A DNA stretch of 64,000 nucleotides from the NCBI GenBank assembly GCA_002401155.1, contig NVSG01000002.1, forward strand, positions 593,462-657,461, in the 5' to 3' direction. Positions 44,676-52,655 of the stretch are shown here, piece by piece. Position 1 is the stretch's first letter. Each line of letters opens with the position of its first letter. The DNA comes from Hyphomicrobiales bacterium (GTDB taxonomy: Bacteria; Pseudomonadota; Alphaproteobacteria; Rhizobiales; Rhizobiaceae). The translations under genes were made by a program, and so were the position numbers. The notes beneath the pieces were generated by a model. That model searched no databases, was not told the DNA's origin, and was given only the letters and a program-made list of their open reading frames with translations.

Positions 44676-45671
44676 ATGAAATCTGTAATCTGTTTTGCTC
44701 GGGGTGAAGCCAAGGATGCGTTCAAAATTGAAGAACGCCCAACACCAGAACCCGGCACTGGCGAAGTAAGGGTACGTGTTCATGTGAGCGGCGTTAACCC
44801 GTCAGATTTCAAAGTACGCAACGGTTCGCAAGGCCCAATGCCCGCTGACGAACTTGTGCCTCATTGCGATGGTTCCGGCATCATTGAAGCGGTAGGTGAG
44901 GGCGTGCTTGAACGCCGTATCGGCGAGCGGGTCTGGCTTTATAATGTCAATCGCACCGAAGATGGCGTTGGCCAAGGCGTGCGAGGCACCGCCGCAGAAC
45001 AAATCATTGTTGACCAAAAATTCGCTGTCCCTCTGCCCCACGGTATTTCCTATGAAACTGCCGCATGCCTCGGCGTACCGGCAATGACTGCCCATCGTCT
45101 GATTTTCGCCGATGGCCCAGTGAAAGATAAATGGATATTGATTACCGGCGGCGCAGGCTCTGTCGGATTATGCGCCGTGCAAATGGCCGCTGCTGCCGGA
45201 GCAAAAGTCATTGCCACAGTAAGTTCCGATGAAAAAGCCAAAATCACGATGGACGCAGGCGCTGTTGCCACAATCAATTATCGTAATGAAAAAATTCCTG
45301 AAAGCGTTCTCAAAATCACCAATGGCGTCAGAATCGACCGCATCATCGACGTGGATTTTGCAGCCCATGTGAACGATGCGCCATCCTATCTGATACAGGG
45401 CGGCATCATCGCGCAATACGGCACTTCCGATCCGGCACCTACTTTAGATTACCGTGCACATCTCCTGAACAACATCGTCATTCGCTCGGTTCTTGTCTAT
45501 GCCATGAGCGATGAAGCCAAAGCTGCCGCGATCACCGATATCAACCAATTCCTGCGCGACGGCGTCATTCAGCCGATCATTCATAAAGTTTTCCCGATAG
45601 AGAAGGTTGTGGAAGCCCATGAAGAAGTTGAGGCGGGTGGATATGTTGGGAATACGATACTGGCCATTTAG
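44676..45671 (+). CDS. MDR-superfamily NADPH:quinone reductase-like protein
   Basis: A 331-residue zinc-independent medium-chain dehydrogenase. The GroES-like N-domain shows VRVRVHVSGVNPSDFKVRNG; the nucleotide site is ITGGAGSVGLCAVQMAAAAGAKVIATVSS near 148-176 (variant of AxxGxxG, NADPH-type). The catalytic-zinc ligands of alcohol dehydrogenases are absent, as in quinone oxidoreductases. It lies 82 bp after the SoxR-controlled VOC gene and on the same strand; quinone reductases are frequent SoxR targets, so co-regulation is plausible. GGAGAAAACCACC precedes the ATG. Confidence 0.88.
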   Translation: MKSVICFARGEAKDAFKIEERPTPEPGTGEVRVRVHVSGVNPSDFKVRNGSQGPMPADELVPHCDGSGIIEAVGEGVLERRIGERVWLYNVNRTEDGVGQGVRGTAAEQIIVDQKFAVPLPHGISYETAACLGVPAMTAHRLIFADGPVKDKWILITGGAGSVGLCAVQMAAAAGAKVIATVSSDEKAKITMDAGAVATINYRNEKIPESVLKITNGVRIDRIIDVDFAAHVNDAPSYLIQGGIIAQYGTSDPAPTLDYRAHLLNNIVIRSVLVYAMSDEAKAAAITDINQFLRDGVIQPIIHKVFPIEKVVEAHEEVEAGGYVGNTILAI

Positions 45672-45863
45672 CCACCAATCCCGATATTTTGTGTTTAGGA
45701 CGGCAAACCCGTTTTGAACGAATATTATCCTAATTGCCTCAATGGCAAAAAATTGATCGATTTTTACCGGAAATTTCGAAGCCCTATACCTATTTGGCCT
45801 CTGTTGCTTGGTGTAAAAACTATGCCTTGAACTCGTAAACAGAGCTCTGACAGGAATAGTGTA

Positions 45864-46778
45864 TTGAAATCGACCAAGCATCATCTGACTCATTTGCAAC
45901 GGCTTGAGGCCGAAAGCATCCATATTATGCGTGAAGTAGCGGCGGAGGCTGAAAATCCCGTCATGCTTTATTCTGTCGGCAAAGACAGTGCCGTCATGTT
46001 GCATCTGGCGATGAAAGCGTTTTATCCGTCCAAGCCGCCATTCCCTCTTCTGCATGTGGATACCACGTGGAAGTTCAAGGAGATGATTTCTTTCCGCGAT
46101 GAGCATGTGAAAAAGCTTGGCCTTGACCTGATTGTGCATACCAATCAGGAGGGGGTTGATATGGATATCTCCCCGTTCAAGCACGGTTCTTCCATGCACA
46201 CTGATATTATGAAGACCCAAGGGCTGAAACAGGCATTGGAGAAACATAAATTCGATGTGGCCTTTGGCGGCGCACGCCGGGACGAGGAAAAATCTCGCGC
46301 CAAGGAGCGCATATTTTCCTTCCGCACGGCAGACCATCGCTGGGACCCAAAAAACCAGCGCCCGGAACTTTGGAAAATCTACAACGCTCGCAAGAATGAA
46401 GGCGAATCCATTCGCGTCTTTCCCCTGTCCAACTGGACCGAACTGGATATCTGGCAATATATTTATATGGAAGATATCCCGATTGTGCCGCTCTATTTTG
46501 CTGCGCAGCGCCCGGTGGTCGAGCGCGATGGTATGTTGATCATGGTTGATGATGATCGCATGCCAATGGAGGAGGGTGAAACACCCACCATGCAAAATGT
46601 TCGTTTCCGCACGCTGGGTTGTTATCCGCTAACCGGTGCCGTTAAAAGCAATGCAACGACCCTGCCTGAAATCATTCAGGAGATGTTATTGACCACAACT
46701 TCCGAGCGGGCAGGAAGAACCATCGATCACGATCAATCCGCTTCGATGGAGAAGAAAAAACAGGAAGGGTATTTCTAA
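45864..46778 (+). CDS. cysD: Sulfate adenylyltransferase subunit 2
   Basis: Catalyses formation of adenosine 5'-phosphosulfate from ATP and sulfate, with CysN. The 304-residue protein carries the PP-loop [17 protein letters not shown] near 36-52 and the ATP-pyrophosphatase-family core, with [23 protein letters not shown] near 131-153. I use the TTG at 45864 because it follows CAGGAA at normal spacing and the N-terminal [22 protein letters not shown] is conserved; no ATG lies before this segment. One base separates its stop from cysNC. Confidence 0.95.
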   Translation: MKSTKHHLTHLQRLEAESIHIMREVAAEAENPVMLYSVGKDSAVMLHLAMKAFYPSKPPFPLLHVDTTWKFKEMISFRDEHVKKLGLDLIVHTNQEGVDMDISPFKHGSSMHTDIMKTQGLKQALEKHKFDVAFGGARRDEEKSRAKERIFSFRTADHRWDPKNQRPELWKIYNARKNEGESIRVFPLSNWTELDIWQYIYMEDIPIVPLYFAAQRPVVERDGMLIMVDDDRMPMEEGETPTMQNVRFRTLGCYPLTGAVKSNATTLPEIIQEMLLTTTSERAGRTIDHDQSASMEKKKQEGYF

Positions 46779-46779
46779 A

Positions 46780-48702
46780 ATGGCCGACCAGAACGCACTG
46801 ATTGAATCAGATATTAACGCCTATCTTGATCAACACCAGACCAAAACCATGCTGCGCTTCATCACCTGCGGCAGCGTGGACGATGGAAAATCAACCCTCA
46901 TTGGCCGCTTGCTTTACGAATCCAAACAGGTTTTCGAAGATCAGTTGGCAGCCCTTGAGGTTGATTCCAAAAAGCTCGGCACCCAAGGCAATAACCTCGA
47001 CTTCGCTTTGCTGGTCGATGGCCTCGCCTCCGAGCGCGAGCAGGGCATCACCATCGATGTGGCCTATCGTTATTTTTCCACCGAGAAGCGAAAATTCATC
47101 GTTGCCGATACACCGGGCCACGAACAATATACCCGCAACATGGCGACGGGGGCCTCAACCGCCGACCTTGCGATCATCCTGATTGATGCGCGTCACGGCG
47201 TGCAAACCCAGACTCGTCGTCATTCCTATATTGCATCTTTGCTCGGCATCAAAAAAATCGTGCTGGCAATCAACAAGATGGATTTGATGGATTACAGCGA
47301 GGAAACCTTTGATAATATTGTCAGCGACTATCAGGGTTTTGCTAAAAATCTGGCTGAAAAAACCGGCAATGATCCTTCCATCAAACCCATCCCTCTTTCC
47401 GCGTTGATCGGTGATAATATCACTAAAAACAGCGAAAACATGCCTTGGTACGATGGCCCGACGCTGATTGATTATCTTGAAACGGTTGAAGTTGAAGATG
47501 AGGATTTAGATCGTCCTTTCCGCATGCCGGTGCAGTGGGTCAATCGTCCCAATCTCGATTTTCGTGGGTTTTCCGGCCTCATTTCATCAGGCAACATCAA
47601 ACCCGGCGATGCCATCAAGGTTCTACCTTCAGCAAAAACCAGCACGGTCAAATCGATTGTCACCATGGACGGAGATTTACCAGAAGCCATTGCAGGTCAA
47701 TCAGTTACGCTGACGCTTGAAGATGAAATCGATATTTCCCGGGGTGATTTGATCTGCGCCGCACAAAGCCCGTCGGAAGCTGCCAACCAGTTTGAAACCA
47801 CGATTTTATGGATGGCCGATGAAGCCATGTTGGCAGGGCGCTCTTATATCCTAAAGAGCGGCGCGCAAACAGCTACTGCTACAGTCACCGCGCCCAAATA
47901 TAAGATCAACGTCAACACGCTGGAAGAGCTGGCAGCTCGAAAACTCGAACTCAACGAGATTGCCGTTTGTAATATTGTGCTCGATAAATCGATCGCCTTT
48001 GATCCCTACACGGAAAATCGCGACACGGGCGGCTTCATCCTGATTGATCGCTACACCAACACGACCGTTGGCGTCGGCATGATCAATTTTGCCCTTCGCC
48101 GTGCTTCCAACATTCACTGGCAATCCGTTGATACCGATAAGAAAACCCGCACCAAACTCATGGGGCAAAAACCTGCGATCCTGTGGTTCACGGGCCTGTC
48201 TGGTTCCGGCAAATCGACCATTGCAAACTTTGTCGAGAAAAAACTCACGGCCCTTGGCCGTCACACCTATCTGCTGGATGGTGATAATGTTCGCCACGGC
48301 CTGAATAAGGATTTGGGTTTTACCGATGCTGATCGGGTAGAAAATATCCGCCGCATCGGGGAGGTTTCAAAACTGATGGTTGATGCCGGGCTGATCACGC
48401 TAGTATCCTTCATTTCTCCCTTCCGCTCTGAGCGTCGAATGGCGCGGGAATTGGTGGAAAAGGACGAGTTTTTCGAAATCTACGTCGATACCCCGCTGGA
48501 AGTTGCAGAAGCAAGAGACGTCAAAGGCCTCTATAAGAAAGCCCGCGCAGGTGAGTTGAAAAACTTCACCGGGATTGATTCCCCCTATGAAGAACCTGAA
48601 AATCCTGAAATGCGTGTTCAAACAACCACACTCAGCGCCGAAGAGGCTGCCGATTTCATCATTGAACGTCTTAATAAATCGGGTATTATTGACGTTGATT
48701 GA
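46780..48702 (+). CDS. cysNC: Bifunctional sulfate adenylyltransferase subunit 1/APS kinase
   Basis: A fusion of the regulatory GTPase CysN and the APS kinase CysC, 640 residues (NodQ-type). The GTPase domain has GSVDDGKST near 31-39, DTPGHEQY near 111-118 and NKMD near 166; EF-Tu-like beta domains follow to about 440. The kinase domain starts near 455 with Walker A GLSGSGKS from Gly472, followed by [15 protein letters not shown] and [15 protein letters not shown]. The product PAPS feeds cysteine synthesis or sulfotransferases. The sulfate reductase genes (cysH, cysIJ) are not in the window. Confidence 0.96.
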   Translation: MADQNALIESDINAYLDQHQTKTMLRFITCGSVDDGKSTLIGRLLYESKQVFEDQLAALEVDSKKLGTQGNNLDFALLVDGLASEREQGITIDVAYRYFSTEKRKFIVADTPGHEQYTRNMATGASTADLAIILIDARHGVQTQTRRHSYIASLLGIKKIVLAINKMDLMDYSEETFDNIVSDYQGFAKNLAEKTGNDPSIKPIPLSALIGDNITKNSENMPWYDGPTLIDYLETVEVEDEDLDRPFRMPVQWVNRPNLDFRGFSGLISSGNIKPGDAIKVLPSAKTSTVKSIVTMDGDLPEAIAGQSVTLTLEDEIDISRGDLICAAQSPSEAANQFETTILWMADEAMLAGRSYILKSGAQTATATVTAPKYKINVNTLEELAARKLELNEIAVCNIVLDKSIAFDPYTENRDTGGFILIDRYTNTTVGVGMINFALRRASNIHWQSVDTDKKTRTKLMGQKPAILWFTGLSGSGKSTIANFVEKKLTALGRHTYLLDGDNVRHGLNKDLGFTDADRVENIRRIGEVSKLMVDAGLITLVSFISPFRSERRMARELVEKDEFFEIYVDTPLEVAEARDVKGLYKKARAGELKNFTGIDSPYEEPENPEMRVQTTTLSAEEAADFIIERLNKSGIIDVD

Positions 48703-48912
48703 TAGGTAATGGCCCTGATAAGGAGCGGGTATACTGCTGCATTTTTGGCGATTAAGATGATGTTAATTATTTTTTACTTGTAATGCGCAAGTAACAGTAT
48801 AGACAGTATTATCATGACCTAAGCCTGCGGAATGTGGTTTCTGCCTCAGGGCCATCTGGTGCCAGCCGATCAATGATGTGATTGTGCCGCCAAGATATAA
48901 AGTTCATCGACC

Positions 48913-50109
48913 ATGCAAGACGTATCTCTTCAAGTGCTGCGCAGTGTCTCCGCAAACTTCAGTAACGGCAACAGGTCGTATGGAGCCGGTGCATTTTCAC
49001 AGGGGACCAAGAATTCTCCCGGAACAATTCCTTCGATCAGTGTGATGGGCGGCGCAGCCTCCAGTACTTCCAATGCGATGGACAAGATTATTGATATTGC
49101 TGGCAAGATGGGGAAGCCCAGCCTGCAGCTTCAATCCAAGGGTGAGACTAAGGGTGAGAAAACCGAGAATGTTGCAGAAGCAGAACCTGGCGTTGTCATA
49201 AACAGGAGACTGGGTGCCGCAACAGCAATACCTGCCTTTGACAACATTAAGGGAGGTGGTGGTGATGACACTATCACCTACGAAAATTCAACGTACGACC
49301 GTAGCCAAGCCGTCATTTACGGTGGCGGTGGTGACGATGTGATTAGCATGTCTTCAATCGGCGATAGCCCGCATGGTGCCTTTGGCGGTGACGGGAATGA
49401 CACCATATCAATTTCAGCGCGCCATGCGGGTGCATCTGGTGGCGCCGGTGATGATGTGATTACCGTGGCTGGAGATTATTTAGTCTCGGCATACGGTGAC
49501 GCGGGCGATGATGTAATTACCGCCTCCGGAGAATTGGTTTCTCGTATAGAGGGTGGTCAAGGCAATGACACCATCACCGTCAATGGAACAGCAGTAGGTC
49601 TGGTCTCGGGCGGCTTTGGCGATGATGTGATCACCGTTACCTCTGAAAATAAATTCGATGACTGGAGTGACTATGACCACGGTACTGGGCATGTCCATGG
49701 CTATTATGACGGGTATAAAAATCCACCAATAATTGATGGCGGTCGAGGAAATGACGTTATCAACATCGATGGTCAGGCACGGGTGGTACACCGGGCCGGC
49801 GACGGTCAGGATGTCATCACTGTTAGCGATAAAACAGAATTTGTCACGTTTGGTAAAGATTGGTTTGATAGTGTCTTGAATCTAGATGATGCCAATTTCT
49901 CATATGAAAACGGCGAATTGACCGTTACATTTGAAGGTCATGACGATAAAATGACCATTCGTGCAGCCGAAGGGGAAGAGCTTTCCTGGGAGTTGACCAG
50001 TGACAGAACCTTTATGGTCACCGTAAATAAAGCAGCAGAAACCTCTGTGGATGCAGAAGCTGGCGCTGAAGTCGAACATGACGACCAGACTGATCAAGCT
50101 GACAGTTAG
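48913..50109 (+). CDS. RTX-like 19-residue-repeat protein, copy A
   Basis: A 398-residue acidic protein. Residues 1-110 are polar, with a conserved TIPSISVMGGAAS block and an AMDKIIDI helix. From about 115 to 290 it carries seven or so RTX-type units (GGGGDDTI, GGGGDDVI, GGDGNDTI, GGAGDDVI, GDAGDDVI, GGQGNDTI, GGFGDDVI, GGRGNDVI). Most are spaced 18-19 residues apart, not 9, with alternating VxVxG strands between. A C-terminal domain (about 310-380) has FSYENGELTVTFEGHDDK and ends in an acidic tail. Calcium binding and a beta-solenoid are likely. There is no N-terminal signal peptide and no type I secretion gene nearby. The start at 48913 has no strong ribosome site. Function unknown. Confidence 0.75.
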   Translation: MQDVSLQVLRSVSANFSNGNRSYGAGAFSQGTKNSPGTIPSISVMGGAASSTSNAMDKIIDIAGKMGKPSLQLQSKGETKGEKTENVAEAEPGVVINRRLGAATAIPAFDNIKGGGGDDTITYENSTYDRSQAVIYGGGGDDVISMSSIGDSPHGAFGGDGNDTISISARHAGASGGAGDDVITVAGDYLVSAYGDAGDDVITASGELVSRIEGGQGNDTITVNGTAVGLVSGGFGDDVITVTSENKFDDWSDYDHGTGHVHGYYDGYKNPPIIDGGRGNDVINIDGQARVVHRAGDGQDVITVSDKTEFVTFGKDWFDSVLNLDDANFSYENGELTVTFEGHDDKMTIRAAEGEELSWELTSDRTFMVTVNKAAETSVDAEAGAEVEHDDQTDQADS

Positions 50110-50383
50110 TCAAATATCAGATCACTAAAAGATCGCTGATGCGGGAGCGTTTGGTCATTGTGCCAAATCCTCCTGCACTGCGTGCCCGTTTCCAGAAAGT
50201 TGTCTGTAGAGTTGTTTCCGTCGGGTTAAGCTCGCGTTAGTATCTTGCTGTTACGATGCCAACCAACAAAGCTATAGTTGTGTAACCCAAGCCTGTGGAA
50301 TGTTGTGTTTGTTACAGGGTAATCTGGTGTCGACCGGTTCATGATGGGACCGCGCCCGCTGAGGTTTTAGAGTTCTTGTATCC

Positions 50384-51493
50384 ATGGAAAATGTAACGGC
50401 TCAAATATTTCGTATTGCTTCCGCAAGCTTTAGCATTGGCGGCAGATCGTTCGCGGCCAACACATCTTCATTAGTGAAAAAAGACTTGGCGGACTCTGCC
50501 AGCACTATTCCGTCGGTCAGCGTGATGGGCGGCCAATCCTCCAGAAGCTCCCGTGCAATGGACCGGATTTTCGATATTGTTCGCAATATGGATAAGTCCA
50601 AACACCACCATCATAAGCATTCCCAAGCCACTGAGGCACTTGCTGCTAAGGAGTCCGATAGCGGCGCTAGCGCCTCCTTTAGAATCGGCGGAAATGGCTT
50701 TGATGCAATAAAGGGATCGTCGGATGACGATACCATCAACTATTCAAGTGCATCGGCCCGCGCTGTTTCCACCTATATTGATGGCGGCGGCGGAGACGAC
50801 GTGATTAATGTTGCCTCAACCGCCTATGGTGAGCAAAGAATTTACGGCGGTGAAGGCGATGACACAATATCCCTTTCAGGACGCAATGCCCATGCTTATG
50901 GCGGAGACGGCGATGATGTGATTAAGGTAGCCGGTCTCTATGTGGGCGCTGAAGGTGGAGCGGGCGATGATGAAATTTCTGTTTCCGGAGAGATAGTTCG
51001 CGGTGTAAGTGGCGGCGAAGGTGATGATACCATCACCGTTAACGGGAAAATAGTCGGCACAATCGAGGGCGGCGCAGGAGATGATGTAATTACCGTTTCT
51101 TCTGAAAATGTCAGTACTCAAAGGTGGGGTTCTCATGGCAATTTCGGCTTTGGGGAAAGCTTCGATCCAACGATTATTGGCGGCGAGGGCAATGACACCA
51201 TAAGCGTCGATGGCAAAGCACGGATAGTACATCGGGCTGGCGATGGTCAGGACGTAATCAACATTACCGATACAACGGATTTCGCCACCTTTGGCGAGGA
51301 CTGGTTCGATGATGTCATGCGGGTTGACGAAGCAAATTTCTCATATGAAAACGGCGAATTGACCGTCACATTTGACGGCAGAGACGAAAAATTGACGATC
51401 CGCTCCGATATAGGGGAATTGTCATGGGAAATAACCAGCGACAGAACCTTCGTCGTGACAATAAATAAAGCAGCAGAAGGTTCTGAGGTTTAA
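50384..51493 (+). CDS. RTX-like 19-residue-repeat protein, copy B
   Basis: A 369-residue paralogue of the preceding protein, aligned over its whole length. It shares ASxSFSIGGRSF-like and TIPSVSVMGG blocks at the N-terminus, AMDRIFDI, the GGxGDDxI repeats at 18-19-residue spacing, VHRAGDGQDVINI, and the C-terminal FSYENGELTVTFDGRDEK. It differs in a His-rich stretch (HHHHKHSQ near 74) and a shorter C-terminus ending GSEV. The copies have diverged considerably in the N-terminal third and much less in the C-terminal domain. Upstream and downstream flanks are also shared, so the gene arose by tandem duplication. Role unknown. Confidence 0.75.
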   Translation: MENVTAQIFRIASASFSIGGRSFAANTSSLVKKDLADSASTIPSVSVMGGQSSRSSRAMDRIFDIVRNMDKSKHHHHKHSQATEALAAKESDSGASASFRIGGNGFDAIKGSSDDDTINYSSASARAVSTYIDGGGGDDVINVASTAYGEQRIYGGEGDDTISLSGRNAHAYGGDGDDVIKVAGLYVGAEGGAGDDEISVSGEIVRGVSGGEGDDTITVNGKIVGTIEGGAGDDVITVSSENVSTQRWGSHGNFGFGESFDPTIIGGEGNDTISVDGKARIVHRAGDGQDVINITDTTDFATFGEDWFDDVMRVDEANFSYENGELTVTFDGRDEKLTIRSDIGELSWEITSDRTFVVTINKAAEGSEV

Positions 51494-51774
51494 CAAACTT
51501 CCAGCTAACCGGGCGGCGAATCCCTAAAAGATCGCTGATGCAGGGGCGTTTGGCCGCTGGCCAAATCCTTTCGCATCGCGTACCCATTTTCATAAATCTG
51601 CCTGTTGCATTTTTTGCAACGCATCTCAGTTAATTTAGCAGCAGACCGAAGCACCAAAAAATCCTATTGGTTGGCATCATTTCTGTTCTGGTGCTTTTTT
51701 GCGTTTTTTCACAGGGGTCAGGACAGCCTCCCATAAGCGGCCAATTGGTCGAACGTCAAACAGAGAAAGTATCT

Positions 51775-52587
51775 ATGTCCTATCTAGTTCCTTCCGAATT
51801 CGTCACCAAGATGATTGATGCTGGCGAATCCAAAATCTTTATGTCCACCAAAGATACATTGATCCGCTCCTATATGGCGGGTGCCATTTTGGCCCTTGCA
51901 GCGGCTTTCGCGATCACCGTAACGGTGCAGACAGGCGTACCTATCATCGGAGCCATATTGTTCCCGGTTGGTTTTTGTATGCTCTATCTGCTGGGCTTTG
52001 ATCTTCTCACCGGCGTTTTCGTACTGACACCTCTCGCGTTGATCGATAAGCGCCCGGGCGTGACCATAAAAGGTGTGCTTCGTAACTGGGGACTGGTATT
52101 CATTGGAAACTTCGGCGGCGCGTTCACTATGGCCGTTATGATGGCGATCATATCAACCTACGCATTCTCGGTTGAACCTAATGCTATTGGGCAAAAAATC
52201 GCCTCGATTGGTGAGGGACGTACTGTTGGCTATGCCGAGCACGGCCTTGCCGGCATGTTCACTCTCTTTATTCGCGGAATGCTTTGTAACTGGATGGTTT
52301 CCACTGGCGTGGTTGGTGCGATGATTTCAACAACGGTTACTGGCAAGGTTGTTGCCATGTGGATGCCGATCATGTTGTTCTTTGCCATGACTTTCGAGCA
52401 TTCCATCGTCAACATGTTCCTGTTCCCGGCAGGCTTGATGATGGGCGGCAATTTCTCGGTGATGGATTACATCATCTGGAATGAAATTCCGACGGTTCTG
52501 GGGAATCTTGTTGGTGGCCTAGCCTTCACCGGTTTGACACTTTATTCAACTCATATCAAAACATCGCCAAGACGCGCTGTTGGCTAA
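51775..52587 (+). CDS. Formate/nitrite transporter (FNT) family channel
   Basis: An inner-membrane anion channel of the FocA/NirC family, about 270 residues with six helices. The ATG at 51775 (MSYLVPSEFVTKMIDAGESK) matches the family start and follows AGAGAAAG; the open frame extends upstream to 51667 but that segment is not FNT-like. LFPVGFCMLYLLGFDLLTG and NFGGAFTMAVMM contain the first family signature region, and FEHSIVNMFLFPAG the second, with the conserved central His. It may carry formate, nitrite or a related small anion. A terminator separates it from the kinase/phosphatase gene. Confidence 0.9.
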   Translation: MSYLVPSEFVTKMIDAGESKIFMSTKDTLIRSYMAGAILALAAAFAITVTVQTGVPIIGAILFPVGFCMLYLLGFDLLTGVFVLTPLALIDKRPGVTIKGVLRNWGLVFIGNFGGAFTMAVMMAIISTYAFSVEPNAIGQKIASIGEGRTVGYAEHGLAGMFTLFIRGMLCNWMVSTGVVGAMISTTVTGKVVAMWMPIMLFFAMTFEHSIVNMFLFPAGLMMGGNFSVMDYIIWNEIPTVLGNLVGGLAFTGLTLYSTHIKTSPRRAVG

Positions 52588-52605
52588 GATTTGAGATAAC
52601 ATCAT

Positions 52606-52642
52606 AAAGCCTCGGCAGCATTTCGTCGCCGGGGCTTTTTTT
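52606..52642 (+). terminator. Rho-independent terminator after the FNT gene
   Basis: AAAGCCTCGGC (52606-52616) pairs with GCCGGGGCTTT (52628-52638), and seven T residues run to 52642. The hairpin lies only 14 bp before the kinase/phosphatase ATG, so that gene is read either by incomplete termination or from a promoter inside the FNT gene. Confidence 0.8.
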
Positions 52643-52655
52643 AGGTTTTGATGCC

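Larger units (their letters stand above)
48819..51620 (+). repeat. Tandem duplication spanning both RTX-like genes and their flanks
   Basis: Two units of about 1.4 kb can be aligned. Upstream, the stretch AAGCCTGCGGAATGT (from about 48823) recurs as AAGCCTGTGGAATGT (from about 50288), followed by related DNA up to each ATG. Downstream, CTAAAAGATCGCTGATGC at about 50127 recurs at about 51525, with a conserved TTTGG/CCAAA hairpin after it. In the second copy that stem is longer (TTTGGCC/GGCCAAA). A further GTTGCA/TGCAAC hairpin (51604-51620) ends the second unit. Confidence 0.7.

Noticed and set aside
45444-46595. 383-codon antisense open frame across cysD
   Set aside because: It is the mirror of cysD and the end of the MDR gene; composition is rich in His, Arg and Phe as typical for shadow frames.
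48913-51493. RTX-like proteins as haemolysin-type toxins
   Set aside because: No acyltransferase, no hydrophobic pore domain, no type I secretion genes, and the repeat spacing is not the nonapeptide type.
48913-51493. CRISPR-like regular repeats
   Set aside because: The periodic DNA is coding repeat (57-bp units for GGxGDDxI) and is degenerate; no spacer-repeat structure or cas gene exists in the window.
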